64,000 bases of DNA from Euryarchaeota archaeon UBA89 (GTDB taxonomy: Archaea; Thermoplasmatota; Poseidoniia; Poseidoniales; Thalassarchaeaceae): assembly GCA_002495525.1 (NCBI GenBank), contig DAFS01000033.1, positions 13,120 to 77,119 of the forward strand, written 5' to 3'. Both the position numbers and the translations under genes were made by a program. The notes under the pieces are model-generated. The model was given only the letters and a program-made list of their open reading frames with translations, was not told where the DNA came from and did no database searches. Positions 37,540 to 48,648 of this stretch are shown here, in pieces (the stretch's first letter is position 1; every line of letters begins with the position of its first letter).

Positions 37540-37977
37540 TCATGCTGTTCTGACAATTATCCCTGCTTCATTCATCATTTCAGAAGCAATATCGAAATCT
37601 TTCTGCCATCTTTCTGGTATTTGTAAATCTTTAGGATAGACAACTTCGCTAACACCTGCTTGAATAAGAGAACGTGTACATCTAGAACAAGGTGGCCAGG
37701 TTACATAGGCCATTGTTCCCTTTAATGAGATACCAATTCTTGCAGCATGCATTATTGCATTCTCTTCTGCATGACAAATCATCGGATACTTCTGTTCGCG
37801 ATCTTCAAGTCTCTCAATTTTATCTTCAATCCCTCTAGGAAAACCATTGAAACCAGTTGACCTAATTTCGCGATCTTCACCAACAACAATACAACCTACT
37901 TTAGTTGACGGATCTTTAGACCAGTCAGAGATATGCTTCGCTAACTCTAGAAATCTTTTATCCCATTTGTCGCTCAT
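37540..37977 (-). CDS. dCMP deaminase family protein
   Basis: It deaminates dCMP to dUMP, feeding thymidylate synthesis. From the ATG at 37977 it has 145 residues; the longer frame to 38112 overlaps the upstream gene and adds a non-homologous stretch. GGAGAT lies upstream of the chosen start. The zinc ligands are His69 with catalytic Glu71 in HAEE, and Cys97 and Cys100 in PPCSRC. The N-terminal WDKRFLELAKHISDWSKDPS is typical. It lies 22 bases after a small membrane-protein gene. Confidence 0.93.
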   Translation of the reverse strand: MSDKWDKRFLELAKHISDWSKDPSTKVGCIVVGEDREIRSTGFNGFPRGIEDKIERLEDREQKYPMICHAEENAIMHAARIGISLKGTMAYVTWPPCSRCTRSLIQAGVSEVVYPKDLQIPERWQKDFDIASEMMNEAGIIVRTA

Positions 37978-37999
37978 ATAAACATCTCCAAAATATCTA

Positions 38000-38308
38000 T
38001 CATAAGTCATTATCCCTATTCGCTTCTGTACGATTAGGGTCGTAACCATCAAATGAAGTAGGATTTGCATAACAATCAGGATCATCTCTATCGGCTTTTC
38101 CACCATTATCATTATCTAAACCATCACCGCAATTGCCTATATCATCATCATTTGATGAAAGAAAACTTTCTGCGCCACCACCGGCTAGAATAGCAAATAA
38201 CAAGCCAGAAAGAACAAGGATAAGGGCTACTAAGATATATTTCGAAGTACTGTCTTGTGGTTCTAAGACTACTTTAATTTCAGTTTTCTCATTCGGCTTA
38301 TTAGTCAT
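38000..38308 (-). CDS. Small membrane protein with Asp/Cys metal-motif tail
   Basis: A 102-residue protein with a single hydrophobic helix (about 24-45, YILVALILVLSGLLFAILAGG) and a polar C-terminal part. The segment NCGDGLDNDNGGKADRDDPD resembles the CDGxDND...DxxDPDC metal-binding repeats seen in MopE-like surface proteins. No enzymatic motif is present. It is probably exposed on the outer face of the membrane. It immediately precedes the dCMP deaminase gene, but the link may be only positional. Confidence 0.68.
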   Translation of the reverse strand: MTNKPNEKTEIKVVLEPQDSTSKYILVALILVLSGLLFAILAGGGAESFLSSNDDDIGNCGDGLDNDNGGKADRDDPDCYANPTSFDGYDPNRTEANRDNDL

Positions 38309-38341
38309 CTACGAGCCATCCACAAGGGTCATCCTTTTTGA

Positions 38342-39574
38342 TTATCGGTGAACGCGGAGTTCCTCCCAAAAATTGAGATTGTCTCTTGAAATTATATAAT
38401 TTAGAATATCTCCAACAAGATAAACACTGCCTATAATAACTAATTCTACTTCATCAATTTCACAAATTTTAGACGCTTCTTCAATTGCATTAACTGGGTT
38501 TTTAATTATGTCACGAGAGGTTTCCATATGGCGACAAATTATATTTTCTAATTCCTCGGCACTAACTGAATTATTCCTTCCAGAAAGAGGTTCAGTAAAT
38601 ATCAAATGATGAAAAATTGATTGGTGAAGATTCTCCTTTAAAAATGGCGACAAGGTGTCTTTAATATCAGCCTTCTCAGTAACTCCAATGATAAATACAC
38701 TCGGTTTTTTGATAGAATTAAGTTCAGACTCAAAACCTTCTTTATTGTGAGCTGCACAGACTTTCACTGGAAAGTCATACCAAGATGAGCCGTACTCCGG
38801 AGAACGACCCGGCCATTTACATTCTACTTCAGAATCTTTCCATTTGAAAAAATTTGCGACTTTTTTCGTCAACATAGTCCAGTTCTGCCAATTTGAAAAA
38901 TCTTGATTCGTTTCAATTATCAAAAGATCTTCTCCGACTTTATCTGAAATTACTTTCAATACAGAAGCAGTTAAATTATCACTTTTTGACAAAAATAATG
39001 GAACTCCTGGTCGATGAATACCGGCTTTTTCGAAAGCGATTTCTTCCAAGCTTTCTCCTAAAAATTCAGTATGGTCTTTGGAGATTGTAGTTATTACACA
39101 GAGATCAGCATCTACTAACCTAGTAGAGTCTAACCTACCTCCTAAACCGGTCTCAATAATAGCTCTGTCAATATTATTCTCACTGAAAACAACCATAGCA
39201 AGTAAAAATGTGACTTCAAAAAAAGTTGGTTTACAGACAGGAGAAATCAATGAGGCCGTTCGTATTTTTTCTAGAAACATATCAAAATCTTTGGGAGAAA
39301 CAGGGACTCCATTTATCCTAATTCTTTCTTCTATCGTAATTAAATGAGGAGAGGAAAAGAGGCCTACTTTGAGATTATTTTCTCTCGCCACTGCAGAAAG
39401 TTGAACACATAAAGAACCCTTACCATTTGTGCCTGCAACATGAATTGAAGGAAAATCAAGATGGGGATTCCCTAGTCTCTCCAATAAAAGATTACAATTA
39501 TCAAATCCTAATTTAACTCCAGAATCTTTCGTGTTTTCTAGCCATTTTCTAACGTTCAAAAAATAATCACCCAC
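38342..39574 (-). CDS. folC: Folylpolyglutamate synthase/dihydrofolate synthase family
   Basis: A Mur-ligase-type enzyme of 410 residues that adds glutamate to folates or forms dihydrofolate. The P-loop is GTNGKGS (48-54). The signature VGLFSSPHLITIEERIRING follows, with ETGLGGRLDSTR and ITTISKDHTEFLG later. The start is a GTG at 39574; no ATG is near. Folate-type C1 carriers are used by some archaea, so the family is expected but the exact pterin is not known. It is divergent from the presenilin homologue across 35 bases. Confidence 0.92.
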   Translation of the reverse strand: MGDYFLNVRKWLENTKDSGVKLGFDNCNLLLERLGNPHLDFPSIHVAGTNGKGSLCVQLSAVARENNLKVGLFSSPHLITIEERIRINGVPVSPKDFDMFLEKIRTASLISPVCKPTFFEVTFLLAMVVFSENNIDRAIIETGLGGRLDSTRLVDADLCVITTISKDHTEFLGESLEEIAFEKAGIHRPGVPLFLSKSDNLTASVLKVISDKVGEDLLIIETNQDFSNWQNWTMLTKKVANFFKWKDSEVECKWPGRSPEYGSSWYDFPVKVCAAHNKEGFESELNSIKKPSVFIIGVTEKADIKDTLSPFLKENLHQSIFHHLIFTEPLSGRNNSVSAEELENIICRHMETSRDIIKNPVNAIEEASKICEIDEVELVIIGSVYLVGDILNYIISRDNLNFWEELRVHR

Positions 39575-39609
39575 TAGTTCTACTACACACTTGTATTAGT
39601 CAAAGTGAT

Positions 39610-40710
39610 ATGGTCTTTGAACTTCGTGGGGGTTGGGGAGTGAAAGTGAACGAGACAATAGAGGCTATGCGAGACCAGTGGAAGTCGATGACTAGTATGG
39701 CTGGAATGTTTTTGACAACCATCTTTTTAGGTATTACAATTCAACCTGTATGGGATATTCCTGAAGCCAGAGCTTTCGGAGAGGAGGGCACTACACAAAG
39801 TGGATATATTTTACTAGAATTGGGATTGATAGGCGTTTTCACTTTCATAATAATCTGGCTTGCAAGGAAAAATATGGATATGTTAATTAAAGGATTTATC
39901 ATGTTCTCACTTTATTTTTCTTTGTACTATGTAGTTGCCCCATATATTGCATTAATCATGGAAATAACCTTGGGAACTCAAGAAAATGTAATTGCAATAG
40001 CACTTTTATTGAATTTATTATTAATGGTGACTTTATGGAAATTTCCTGAATGGTACATTGTGAATCTAGTAGGAATTTTGGTAGGATCAGGTGTAATAAC
40101 AATGATCGGGATAAGTTTCGTACCTACTCTGATTATCATATTCATGATTTGTGCTGCAATATATGATCATTGGGCAGTAAATGGGAGTAAACATATGCTG
40201 GAACTAGCAGATACAATGATAGATTTGAAATTACCAATATTATTAGTAGCGCCAAAAGAAAAGGGATACTCTTTCTTAGATGAACAGGAAGGAGTAATGG
40301 AGGAGAAAATAAAGAGACCTTCGCAAAAAGATTGGGATAACCCTGATATTGGACATATTAAAGTCGAAAAAAAGGGTAGAGACGCTTTATTCATGGGTCT
40401 AGGTGACGTGATTTTTCCAGGCATGTTAGTTATTTCAACTATCACATTCTTACCTGAAACAGGGGCAGTCATAGGTTCTTTACCTCTAACATCATTCTTT
40501 GGATGGATTCATCTAGACCCGTTAGCGGTTGGATTGGGTACTTTATCGGGGGGATTGATTGGTTACTTTGGATTGATGACACAGGTAGCAAAAGGAAAAC
40601 CACAAGCAGGGTTACCTTTGCTTAATGGAGGAGCAATATTAGGTTATTTTATTACAGGATTAATTGTATATGGTCCATCTGATTTAATTCAACAAATTAG
40701 CCTCTTCTGA
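39610..40710 (+). CDS. Presenilin/signal-peptide-peptidase family membrane protease
   Basis: An intramembrane aspartic protease of 366 residues. The two catalytic aspartates are in YD (Tyr185-Asp186, ICAAIYDHW) and GLGD (263-266). A C-terminal segment GLPLLNGGAILGYF takes the place of the conserved PAL region. About nine hydrophobic segments are visible. The loop between the catalytic helices (about 200-255) is polar and may carry the cleavage or regulatory site. The ATG at 39610 has AAGTGAT upstream; an ATG at residue 20 is an alternative. Substrates are unknown. Confidence 0.87.
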   Translation: MVFELRGGWGVKVNETIEAMRDQWKSMTSMAGMFLTTIFLGITIQPVWDIPEARAFGEEGTTQSGYILLELGLIGVFTFIIIWLARKNMDMLIKGFIMFSLYFSLYYVVAPYIALIMEITLGTQENVIAIALLLNLLLMVTLWKFPEWYIVNLVGILVGSGVITMIGISFVPTLIIIFMICAAIYDHWAVNGSKHMLELADTMIDLKLPILLVAPKEKGYSFLDEQEGVMEEKIKRPSQKDWDNPDIGHIKVEKKGRDALFMGLGDVIFPGMLVISTITFLPETGAVIGSLPLTSFFGWIHLDPLAVGLGTLSGGLIGYFGLMTQVAKGKPQAGLPLLNGGAILGYFITGLIVYGPSDLIQQISLF

Positions 40711-40764
40711 ACCTAAAAGCCCGATTCATTGAAAGAAGATTGGGCACTCCTAGAGTTGATAGTT

Positions 40765-42045
40765 ATGCTAGATATGAGTATGTTTCGTGAAAAATCAGAG
40801 ATTTTACGAAAAGATCATGATAAAAGAAAAATTCCTCATGACAACATTGACCAGGTGATTAGACTCGATAATGAATGGAAACAAGCTAGATTTGATGTTG
40901 ATCAACTTAGAAAATCGAGAAATGAGGCGGCAAGAAGCATAGCAGCTGCAAAAAAATCTGGAGATTCGGATGCTGTAAACAAAATAATGAATGAAGTATC
41001 AAGTATCGGAAATAGAATTGAAGAATTATCAAAAATGGCGGATGATTTTCTACAGAATAGAGACTCAATAAGGATGAGAGTACCAAATATCCTTCATGAA
41101 AGTGTTCCTGAAGGAGAAGATGATCAAAAGAATACGTTACACAGTTTACATGGAGAAAAAATTAACTTAGAATTCGATGCAAAAAATCATAATGAAATTA
41201 TTGAAAAGAATGGCTGGGTGGACTTGGCGAGAGCAGCAAAGATAACTGGAAGTAGATTCTATTTCATGCAGGGAGATTTGGCAAGATTAGAAATGGCTCT
41301 ACAAAGTTATACTACAAACTTCCTAATTAAGAAAAATTATACTCTTGTTCAACCGCCTTTAATGATGAATAAAGAAGCTTATGAAGGAGTTACAGATCTT
41401 GGAGATTTCGAAACTGTAATGTATGGAATCGAACCCGATAAATTCTATCTCATAGCTACAAGTGAACACCCACTAACTGCTATGAGAATGGACGAAATAA
41501 TCGAACCTTCTGAACTCCCAATAAAGCTTGTTGGAGTCTCACAATGTTTCCGTAGAGAAGTTGGAGCACATGGACTTTCAGACAGAGGAATATGGAGAGT
41601 ACATCAGTTTACTAAAATAGAACAAATAATAATTTGTAACCCCGAAGACTCGTGGTCACATCATGAAGATTTATTGAATAATGCAACTGAATTATGGGAT
41701 AGTCTGGGTTTACACTATCGTGTAGTGAATATTTGTACAGGAGATATGGGGACAGTAGCCTCAAAGAAATATGACCTTGAAGCATGGCTTCCAGGTGTTG
41801 GAGAATACAAAGAAGTAGTTTCTTGTTCAAATTGTACAGACTATCAAGCAAATCGACTTCGTATGAGATACAGAACATCGGAAGGAAACTCTGCCGTACA
41901 TACATTAAATTCTACTGCTGTTGCCACTACTAGGGCGTTGGTAGCAATTCTAGAACAATATCAAACAGAAAATGGCTTAATTATGATACCAGAAGTTCTG
42001 AGACCATATATGAATAATCAGGAATTCTTAACTCCCTTGAACTGA
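40765..42045 (+). CDS. serS: Seryl-tRNA synthetase
   Basis: It charges tRNA-Ser. From the ATG at 40765 it has 426 residues, and MLDMSMFREKSEILRKDH is the usual N-terminus; the longer frame starts with a TTG at 40729. An N-terminal coiled-coil arm (about 28-95) is followed by the class II core. Motif 2 is seen in CFRREVGAHGLSDRGIWRVHQF and motif 3 in NSTAVATTRALVAILE. This is the common form rather than the rare methanogen type. The end overlaps the convergent DUF4126 gene by 18 bases. Confidence 0.97.
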   Translation: MLDMSMFREKSEILRKDHDKRKIPHDNIDQVIRLDNEWKQARFDVDQLRKSRNEAARSIAAAKKSGDSDAVNKIMNEVSSIGNRIEELSKMADDFLQNRDSIRMRVPNILHESVPEGEDDQKNTLHSLHGEKINLEFDAKNHNEIIEKNGWVDLARAAKITGSRFYFMQGDLARLEMALQSYTTNFLIKKNYTLVQPPLMMNKEAYEGVTDLGDFETVMYGIEPDKFYLIATSEHPLTAMRMDEIIEPSELPIKLVGVSQCFRREVGAHGLSDRGIWRVHQFTKIEQIIICNPEDSWSHHEDLLNNATELWDSLGLHYRVVNICTGDMGTVASKKYDLEAWLPGVGEYKEVVSCSNCTDYQANRLRMRYRTSEGNSAVHTLNSTAVATTRALVAILEQYQTENGLIMIPEVLRPYMNNQEFLTPLN

Positions 42046-42621
42046 TTTGTTTTCTGTAATCTTAATTGATTGACGTATCAATAAAGCAACTAATATAACC
42101 GCAAAAATTGCAGCAATTAGGGGTGCTATTAATGCTGCAATTGTAAGAATAATACTCGCTATGTTCTCACCCGAAGCAACAAATGAGTTACCAAAACCCA
42201 GAGTTAGAGTAGATGATAAGCCACGAATCGCGACTGTAGTAACTTGAATAATTCCTGCCGAACCACCGCCAGCAATAATTGCAAAAGACCACTGAATTAT
42301 CGGATCACTACCTACCAAAGCCATTGAAGTCATGCTAACTCCTGAAACTACGGCCGCTGGAGTAGCGATAGTATCCAGTAAATTATCCAACCAAGGGACA
42401 TAATATGCTCCAAATTCTGCTAAGCATGCAATTCCAAGAACTATAACTGCTGCATTACTATCAAATGCGGCAAACTCAGTTCCAGATAAATCAAAATTAA
42501 CAAAAGTATCAGTCCTAACTGCTAATGATAAAATAAATGGTGGCAAGAAAACTCTGAAACCTGAGGCAGATGCAAGGCTGAGGCCCATCAAAGCGGCAAG
42601 TATTGTCGTCTCTATTCCCAT
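42028..42621 (-). CDS. DUF4126 family membrane protein
   Basis: A 197-residue protein with about five hydrophobic segments. The N-terminus GIETTILAALMGLSLASASG and the FRVFLPPFILSLAVR segment match the DUF4126 family, whose function is unknown. The middle has a glycine-rich IAGGGSAGIIQVTTVAIRG stretch. It overlaps the serS 3' end by 18 bases in convergent orientation, so the last residues of both proteins share bases. There is no operon partner on its strand within 75 bases. Confidence 0.85.
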   Translation of the reverse strand: MGIETTILAALMGLSLASASGFRVFLPPFILSLAVRTDTFVNFDLSGTEFAAFDSNAAVIVLGIACLAEFGAYYVPWLDNLLDTIATPAAVVSGVSMTSMALVGSDPIIQWSFAIIAGGGSAGIIQVTTVAIRGLSSTLTLGFGNSFVASGENIASIILTIAALIAPLIAAIFAVILVALLIRQSIKITENKSVQGS

Positions 42622-42696
42622 GATAATCCCATGACATTAGGTGTAATTAATCCACTCCCTGCATGATTAATTGAAAAAAGATGGGGTAATACTATT

Positions 42697-43197
42697 CTAA
42701 TCACCAATTTCAACTAAATTTGCACCCATATCGACTCTATCTCCTTTCTGAAAGTAGACTGAAGTAACTTCACCGGCTCTTGGTGCTTGAATTCTATGCT
42801 CCATCTTCATGGCTTCCATTACCAATAACGTCTGCCCTTCTCTTACTCTCTGACCCTTCTTCACCATTACATCAAGAATTGTTCCAGGCATTGGTGCACT
42901 CAGACTACCCTCTGATATTGACGAGTCTTGACTTCCAGGTTCATACATATTAATTACATAAATACGGCCTTGGAAATGTATCCACCATTCATCATCACAT
43001 CGAGAAACATGAGCAAAACTTCTTACTCCATCCAACTCTACAATAATTCTACCAGATTGTTGATCTTTACTTAATGAGATTTCGTCAAAGTTAATTTCTT
43101 CATCTTCAAAAATTAATTTTGAAAGAAATAGTGTCTCCTCTTTTTCAGAGAAATTTACTTTGTATCTAGAACCAGAATTACCTACACTCCATTCCAT
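42697..43197 (-). CDS. Biotin carboxyl carrier protein of an acyl-CoA carboxylase
   Basis: A 166-residue protein. The C-terminal lipoyl/biotinyl domain has the biotin site EAMKMEH with Lys131. The N-terminal half (about 1-90) resembles the BT-type linker domain found between biotin carboxylase and BCCP in methylcrotonyl- or propionyl-CoA carboxylase alpha subunits. GGTGATATT precedes the ATG. It lies 8 bases after the biotin carboxylase stop, so the two pieces together equal the usual fused alpha chain. Confidence 0.93.
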   Translation of the reverse strand: MEWSVGNSGSRYKVNFSEKEETLFLSKLIFEDEEINFDEISLSKDQQSGRIIVELDGVRSFAHVSRCDDEWWIHFQGRIYVINMYEPGSQDSSISEGSLSAPMPGTILDVMVKKGQRVREGQTLLVMEAMKMEHRIQAPRAGEVTSVYFQKGDRVDMGANLVEIGD

Positions 43198-43205
43198 AAT
43201 ATCAC

Positions 43206-44771
43206 CTAAGGGTAAGACCTCGTCAACGTTTTGAATGGATCACCAGAATGTCCACTATACTCATCTAAGATTTCTGAAGTTGAAGATAATTGATTACGAT
43301 CTAAACCAAAACGACTTGCTCCTGCAGCAATTGATACTAATATTGAATCACTAATTCCTGGTTGTTCAAACTCTTCTAAAGATATATTGTCGAGATAATC
43401 AGTTGTTACAAGACCATTGGAAAATACTTCACTCTTGGATACCTCTCGTAAGAATCCAACATTAGTAGTCACACCTAAAACAACAAATTCAGATAATGCA
43501 TTATCCAGTTTTCTCAATGCTGCTTCTCGAGTTGGTGCATGGACAATTAATTTGGCTAGCATTGGGTCGAAGTCAATAGTAATCTCATCTCCCTCTCTAA
43601 ATCCTGAGTCCATTCTAACCCCCGGTGTTGAAGGTGGCCTCCACATTGAAAGTGTACCAATAGCAGGAAGAAAACCTTTAGTTACATCTTCAGCATAAAT
43701 TCTAGCTTCAATTGAGTGCCCTGTAATTCCTACGTCATCTTGAGAAATATTCAATGGAATACCTGCGGCAATTTCAAATTGCTTCTGAACTAAATCAATT
43801 CCTGTAATTAGTTCGGTAACTGGATGTTCAACTTGAAGACGAGTATTCATTTCAAGGAAGAAAAATTCACCTCTCGAGGTGAGAAGAAATTCAACTGTTC
43901 CTGCTCCTTCATAATTTACAGATTCAGCAGCTCTTATTGCAGCTTGGCCCATATTCTTACGAATCTCAGGTGTAACCGCTGGCGATGGGGCTTCTTCGAT
44001 TACTTTCTGATGTCTTCTTTGTAGAGAGCAGTCTCTTTCATTCAAATGAATTGAATTACCATATTGGTCACAAAGTACTTGAATTTCTACATGCCTAGAG
44101 CCAGTTAGTAGCCTTTCAACGTAAACTGTACCATCTCCGAAAGCTGCTGAAGCTTCTCTTGCTGCTGCTTCATATTCGGTTCTGAGCATCTTAGGTTCGT
44201 ACACCGCTCTCATTCCCTTACCACCACCACCTGCACTGGCCTTTACCAATAATGGATATCCTACTCTAGCAGCAGATGTTGCTAAAACACCAAGAGGATT
44301 TGAACCTGATTCGATTGCTAATTCTTCACCAGGAATAATTGGAACGCCGGATTCTATCATTCGTCTTCGAGCAGAAATTTTGTCACCCATGGTTTCTATT
44401 GCTTCTGATGAAGGACCTATCCAAATTAATCCGGAATCCTTCACTAATTTAGCAAAATTCGCCCTTTCAGATAAGAAGCCATAACCCGGATGTATGGCTT
44501 GAGCCCCGGATTCTTTTGCAGCAGAGATTATTAATTCCATATTCAGATATGTTTCAGAGAGATTTTTACCAGGTAAATGAACTGATTCGTTGGCTACTTC
44601 TACATGTAATGAATTCTTATCAGGATCAGAATAAATAGCAATTCCTTTGAGACCTGATTCCCTAGCTGCTTTCAGTATTCTAACCGCAATTTCACCTCGA
44701 TTAGCTACCAAAACTGAGCTAAATGGTTTTGGAGCATTTATCATCCAGTCAGGAAACATTTCTAACACCAT
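43206..44771 (-). CDS. Biotin carboxylase subunit of acyl-CoA carboxylase (methylcrotonyl-CoA carboxylase type)
   Basis: The 521-residue ATP-grasp enzyme carboxylates biotin on BCCP. The N-terminal VLVANRGEIAVRILKAARE and HPGYGFLSERANFA match the biotin carboxylase family. KASAGGGGKGMR is the glycine-rich ATP loop, and MNTRLQVEHPVTE carries catalytic residues. About 60 residues extend past the carboxylase core, and the BCCP is a separate downstream gene, unlike the usual fused alpha chain. It is placed between the enoyl-CoA hydratase gene and the BCCP gene, all on one strand. Confidence 0.93.
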   Translation of the reverse strand: MVLEMFPDWMINAPKPFSSVLVANRGEIAVRILKAARESGLKGIAIYSDPDKNSLHVEVANESVHLPGKNLSETYLNMELIISAAKESGAQAIHPGYGFLSERANFAKLVKDSGLIWIGPSSEAIETMGDKISARRRMIESGVPIIPGEELAIESGSNPLGVLATSAARVGYPLLVKASAGGGGKGMRAVYEPKMLRTEYEAAAREASAAFGDGTVYVERLLTGSRHVEIQVLCDQYGNSIHLNERDCSLQRRHQKVIEEAPSPAVTPEIRKNMGQAAIRAAESVNYEGAGTVEFLLTSRGEFFFLEMNTRLQVEHPVTELITGIDLVQKQFEIAAGIPLNISQDDVGITGHSIEARIYAEDVTKGFLPAIGTLSMWRPPSTPGVRMDSGFREGDEITIDFDPMLAKLIVHAPTREAALRKLDNALSEFVVLGVTTNVGFLREVSKSEVFSNGLVTTDYLDNISLEEFEQPGISDSILVSIAAGASRFGLDRNQLSSTSEILDEYSGHSGDPFKTLTRSYP

Positions 44772-44772
44772 T

Positions 44773-45630
44773 TTATTCAGATGACCAATTTGGTTTACGA
44801 CGCTCTAAGAAAGAAGATAGCCCTTCTTGACCTTCTTCTGAACCACGCATTTGACTAGTTTTATCCAAAGTCCAATTACGAAGATCTTCATCACTTCCAT
44901 CCCATCTATCGAAAACTAGAGTTAAATTCTTGGCTTCCGTAACTGCCATGGGACCAGTGGTAAGAACTTCTTGAGCAATGATCTTTGACCTCTCACCAAA
45001 ATAACTAGATGATTCCACAACAAAATCAATTAATCCTATTCTCATAGCCTCGCTGGAATCTATTTTACTAGCCATCATTGATAATCTACGAAAGTTAGAG
45101 CTACCTATTTTACGATAAACATAGGGTCCAATTACTGCTGGTAATATACCTAATTTCGCCTCAGAAAGAGCAATTCTTGTTCCGGGTTCAGCAATCACAT
45201 AATCAAAGCAAGAGACTAGCCCCGCACCTCCGCCCAGTGCTACACCTTGTATACAACCAATAGTGAAACATGGATGAGCCCAAAGTCCGTGAAACAAATT
45301 ATCTAGTCTTTCGGAATCTACACGATTCTCTTCAACAGAGCGCGCTCCTGCATCTCTCATCATATTGATATCTGCGCCTGCACAGAAGTGCTTACCTTCA
45401 CCAGTGAAAATAATAACTCTGAGATATTTCTCACCCTCTGAATCTTCCAGAGAAGAATTTCTTGAAACACTTCGATCGGATGTCCACTTAATTATAGAAA
45501 TTAACTCACTAATTAATTCAGTATTAAGAGCATTATATACATCACTTCTGTCTAGATTAATTCTAGCAATATTTCCATTTATTGTAAGTTCACATAGTTT
45601 GTTTTTTGGAAGTAAATCACTCATTTTCAT
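44773..45630 (-). CDS. Enoyl-CoA hydratase/isomerase family protein (probable methylglutaconyl-CoA hydratase)
   Basis: About 285 residues of the crotonase fold. The oxyanion-hole segment GKHFCAGADINMM and GCIQGVALGGGAGLVSCFDYVIAE are classic; the second-position acidic residue appears in SEAKLGILP. The start may be 45642, 45630 or 45624; 45630 has GGTGACT before it. Being between the methylcrotonyl-CoA carboxylase genes it most likely hydrates 3-methylglutaconyl-CoA to HMG-CoA in leucine degradation. That assignment is by context, since crotonases vary widely. Confidence 0.85.
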   Translation of the reverse strand: MKMSDLLPKNKLCELTINGNIARINLDRSDVYNALNTELISELISIIKWTSDRSVSRNSSLEDSEGEKYLRVIIFTGEGKHFCAGADINMMRDAGARSVEENRVDSERLDNLFHGLWAHPCFTIGCIQGVALGGGAGLVSCFDYVIAEPGTRIALSEAKLGILPAVIGPYVYRKIGSSNFRRLSMMASKIDSSEAMRIGLIDFVVESSSYFGERSKIIAQEVLTTGPMAVTEAKNLTLVFDRWDGSDEDLRNWTLDKTSQMRGSEEGQEGLSSFLERRKPNWSSE

Positions 45631-45641
45631 TTTAGTCACCA

Positions 45642-47252
45642 TTACATCCTGAATACGCCATAATTTTGATCAGGCATGGGGGCATTAAGACTGGCTGAGA
45701 TACATAATCCTAGAATATCTCTAGTATCACGTGGATCTATTATTCCATCATCCCACAATCTAGCTGTAGAATAGTAAGGAGAACCTTCAGTTTCATATTT
45801 TTCTAAAATTGGTCTCCTTAGATTTTCCAGTTCATAATCACTCATTTGTGGAAGATTCTCCCTAGACATTTGATCTTGTTTTACTGTAGCCAAAACATCT
45901 GCAGCCTGTGGACCACCCATTACAGAAATTCGAGAGTTAGGCCACATGAAAACAAATCTAGGGTCATATGCTCTTCCACACATACCATAATTTCCTGCTC
46001 CATGAGAACCCCCAATAATAACTGTAAATTTTGGTACAGGGACGCAAGACACTGCAGTAACTAACTTAGCGCCGTCCTTGGCAATGCCTCCCGATTCTGC
46101 ATCTCTACCAACCATAAATCCAGTTATGTTCTGTAAAAATACCAAAGGTATCCCACGTTGCCCGCATAACTCTACGAAGTGAGCACCTTTCAAAGAAGAT
46201 TCAGAGAATAAAATCCCATTATTCGCGACTATTCCAACTGGATAACCATGTATTCTAGCGAAACCACAAACCAGTGTATTACCGTATCTCTGTTTGAATT
46301 CATGGAAACGGCTACCGTCCACAATTCGAGATATTACTTCTCTCACATCATATGGCGTTCGATTATCATCGGGAATTATCCCCATTAATTCCTCAACATC
46401 ATATTTAGGTTCTTCAACAACTTCAACATCTAATCTTTGTTTTGGTTTCACATTGAGGTTTTCAATAACATTACGGACCATTCTAAGTGCTTCAGGTTCA
46501 TCTTCAGCATAGTGATCTGCAACGCCAGACTCACGTGTGTGTAAATCTGCACCACCGAGATCTTCTGCGGTCACTTCTTCACCTGTTGCGGACTTAACTA
46601 ATGGAGGACCTGCTAGAAATATCGTACCATTACCTTTGACGATTATCGATTCATCAGACATTGCTGGGATATAGGCTCCACCTGCAGTACAACTACCCAA
46701 TACAGCTGCAACTTGGGAAACTCCCTTACTCGAAAGAATCGCCTGGTTCCTAAATATTCTTCCAAAATGTCCTTTATCCGGAAAAACTTCATCTTGCATA
46801 GGTAAAAAAGCACCGCCACTATCTACAAGATAAATACAAGTTAGATTATTCTCGTCAGCAATTTCTTGGGCCCTAATATGCTTTTTAACAGTCATAGGAT
46901 AATATGAACCACCCTTGACAGTTGCATCATTTGCTACAAATAAACACTCTTTCCCATGAACAACTCCTATTCCAGTTATTATTCCAGCCGAATGTGCTCG
47001 AGAATCATAAAGTCCATTGGCGGCTAAAGATGATAATTCAAGAAAAGGGGTTCCCGGATCACAAATTTCGTTTATCCTTTCTCTAGCAAGTAATTTTCCT
47101 CGACTGCGATGACGGTCGACATATTTTTCACCTCCACCTTCTTTAACAACGTTGATTTTTTGTTTTAATTCATCAACAAGTTGGATATTGAAATCCCTTC
47201 GACGATTGAAATCTTCACTATTCCGGTCGATACGAGTTGGTAGCCTATCCAT
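45642..47252 (-). CDS. Methylcrotonyl-CoA carboxylase carboxyltransferase (beta) subunit
   Basis: About 536 residues from the ATG at 47252; the frame extends to a TTG at 47324 and includes another ATG at 47276, but the family N-terminus [12 protein letters not shown] begins here. It transfers the carboxyl from biotin to 3-methylcrotonyl-CoA. Diagnostic stretches are [36 protein letters not shown] and [20 protein letters not shown], which separate MCC from propionyl-CoA carboxylase. It precedes the enoyl-CoA hydratase on the same strand. Confidence 0.93.
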   Translation of the reverse strand: MDRLPTRIDRNSEDFNRRRDFNIQLVDELKQKINVVKEGGGEKYVDRHRSRGKLLARERINEICDPGTPFLELSSLAANGLYDSRAHSAGIITGIGVVHGKECLFVANDATVKGGSYYPMTVKKHIRAQEIADENNLTCIYLVDSGGAFLPMQDEVFPDKGHFGRIFRNQAILSSKGVSQVAAVLGSCTAGGAYIPAMSDESIIVKGNGTIFLAGPPLVKSATGEEVTAEDLGGADLHTRESGVADHYAEDEPEALRMVRNVIENLNVKPKQRLDVEVVEEPKYDVEELMGIIPDDNRTPYDVREVISRIVDGSRFHEFKQRYGNTLVCGFARIHGYPVGIVANNGILFSESSLKGAHFVELCGQRGIPLVFLQNITGFMVGRDAESGGIAKDGAKLVTAVSCVPVPKFTVIIGGSHGAGNYGMCGRAYDPRFVFMWPNSRISVMGGPQAADVLATVKQDQMSRENLPQMSDYELENLRRPILEKYETEGSPYYSTARLWDDGIIDPRDTRDILGLCISASLNAPMPDQNYGVFRM

Positions 47253-47320
47253 ATCTCTCAACTCTCCAGAAGGCATTCGAACTTTCAATTGAATGGGTAG
47301 GAAATCATGATTTGGCCTAA

Positions 47321-48619
<1,299 letters not shown>

Positions 48620-48648
48620 TTAGGTATAACGCATTTGGGATTAGAAAA

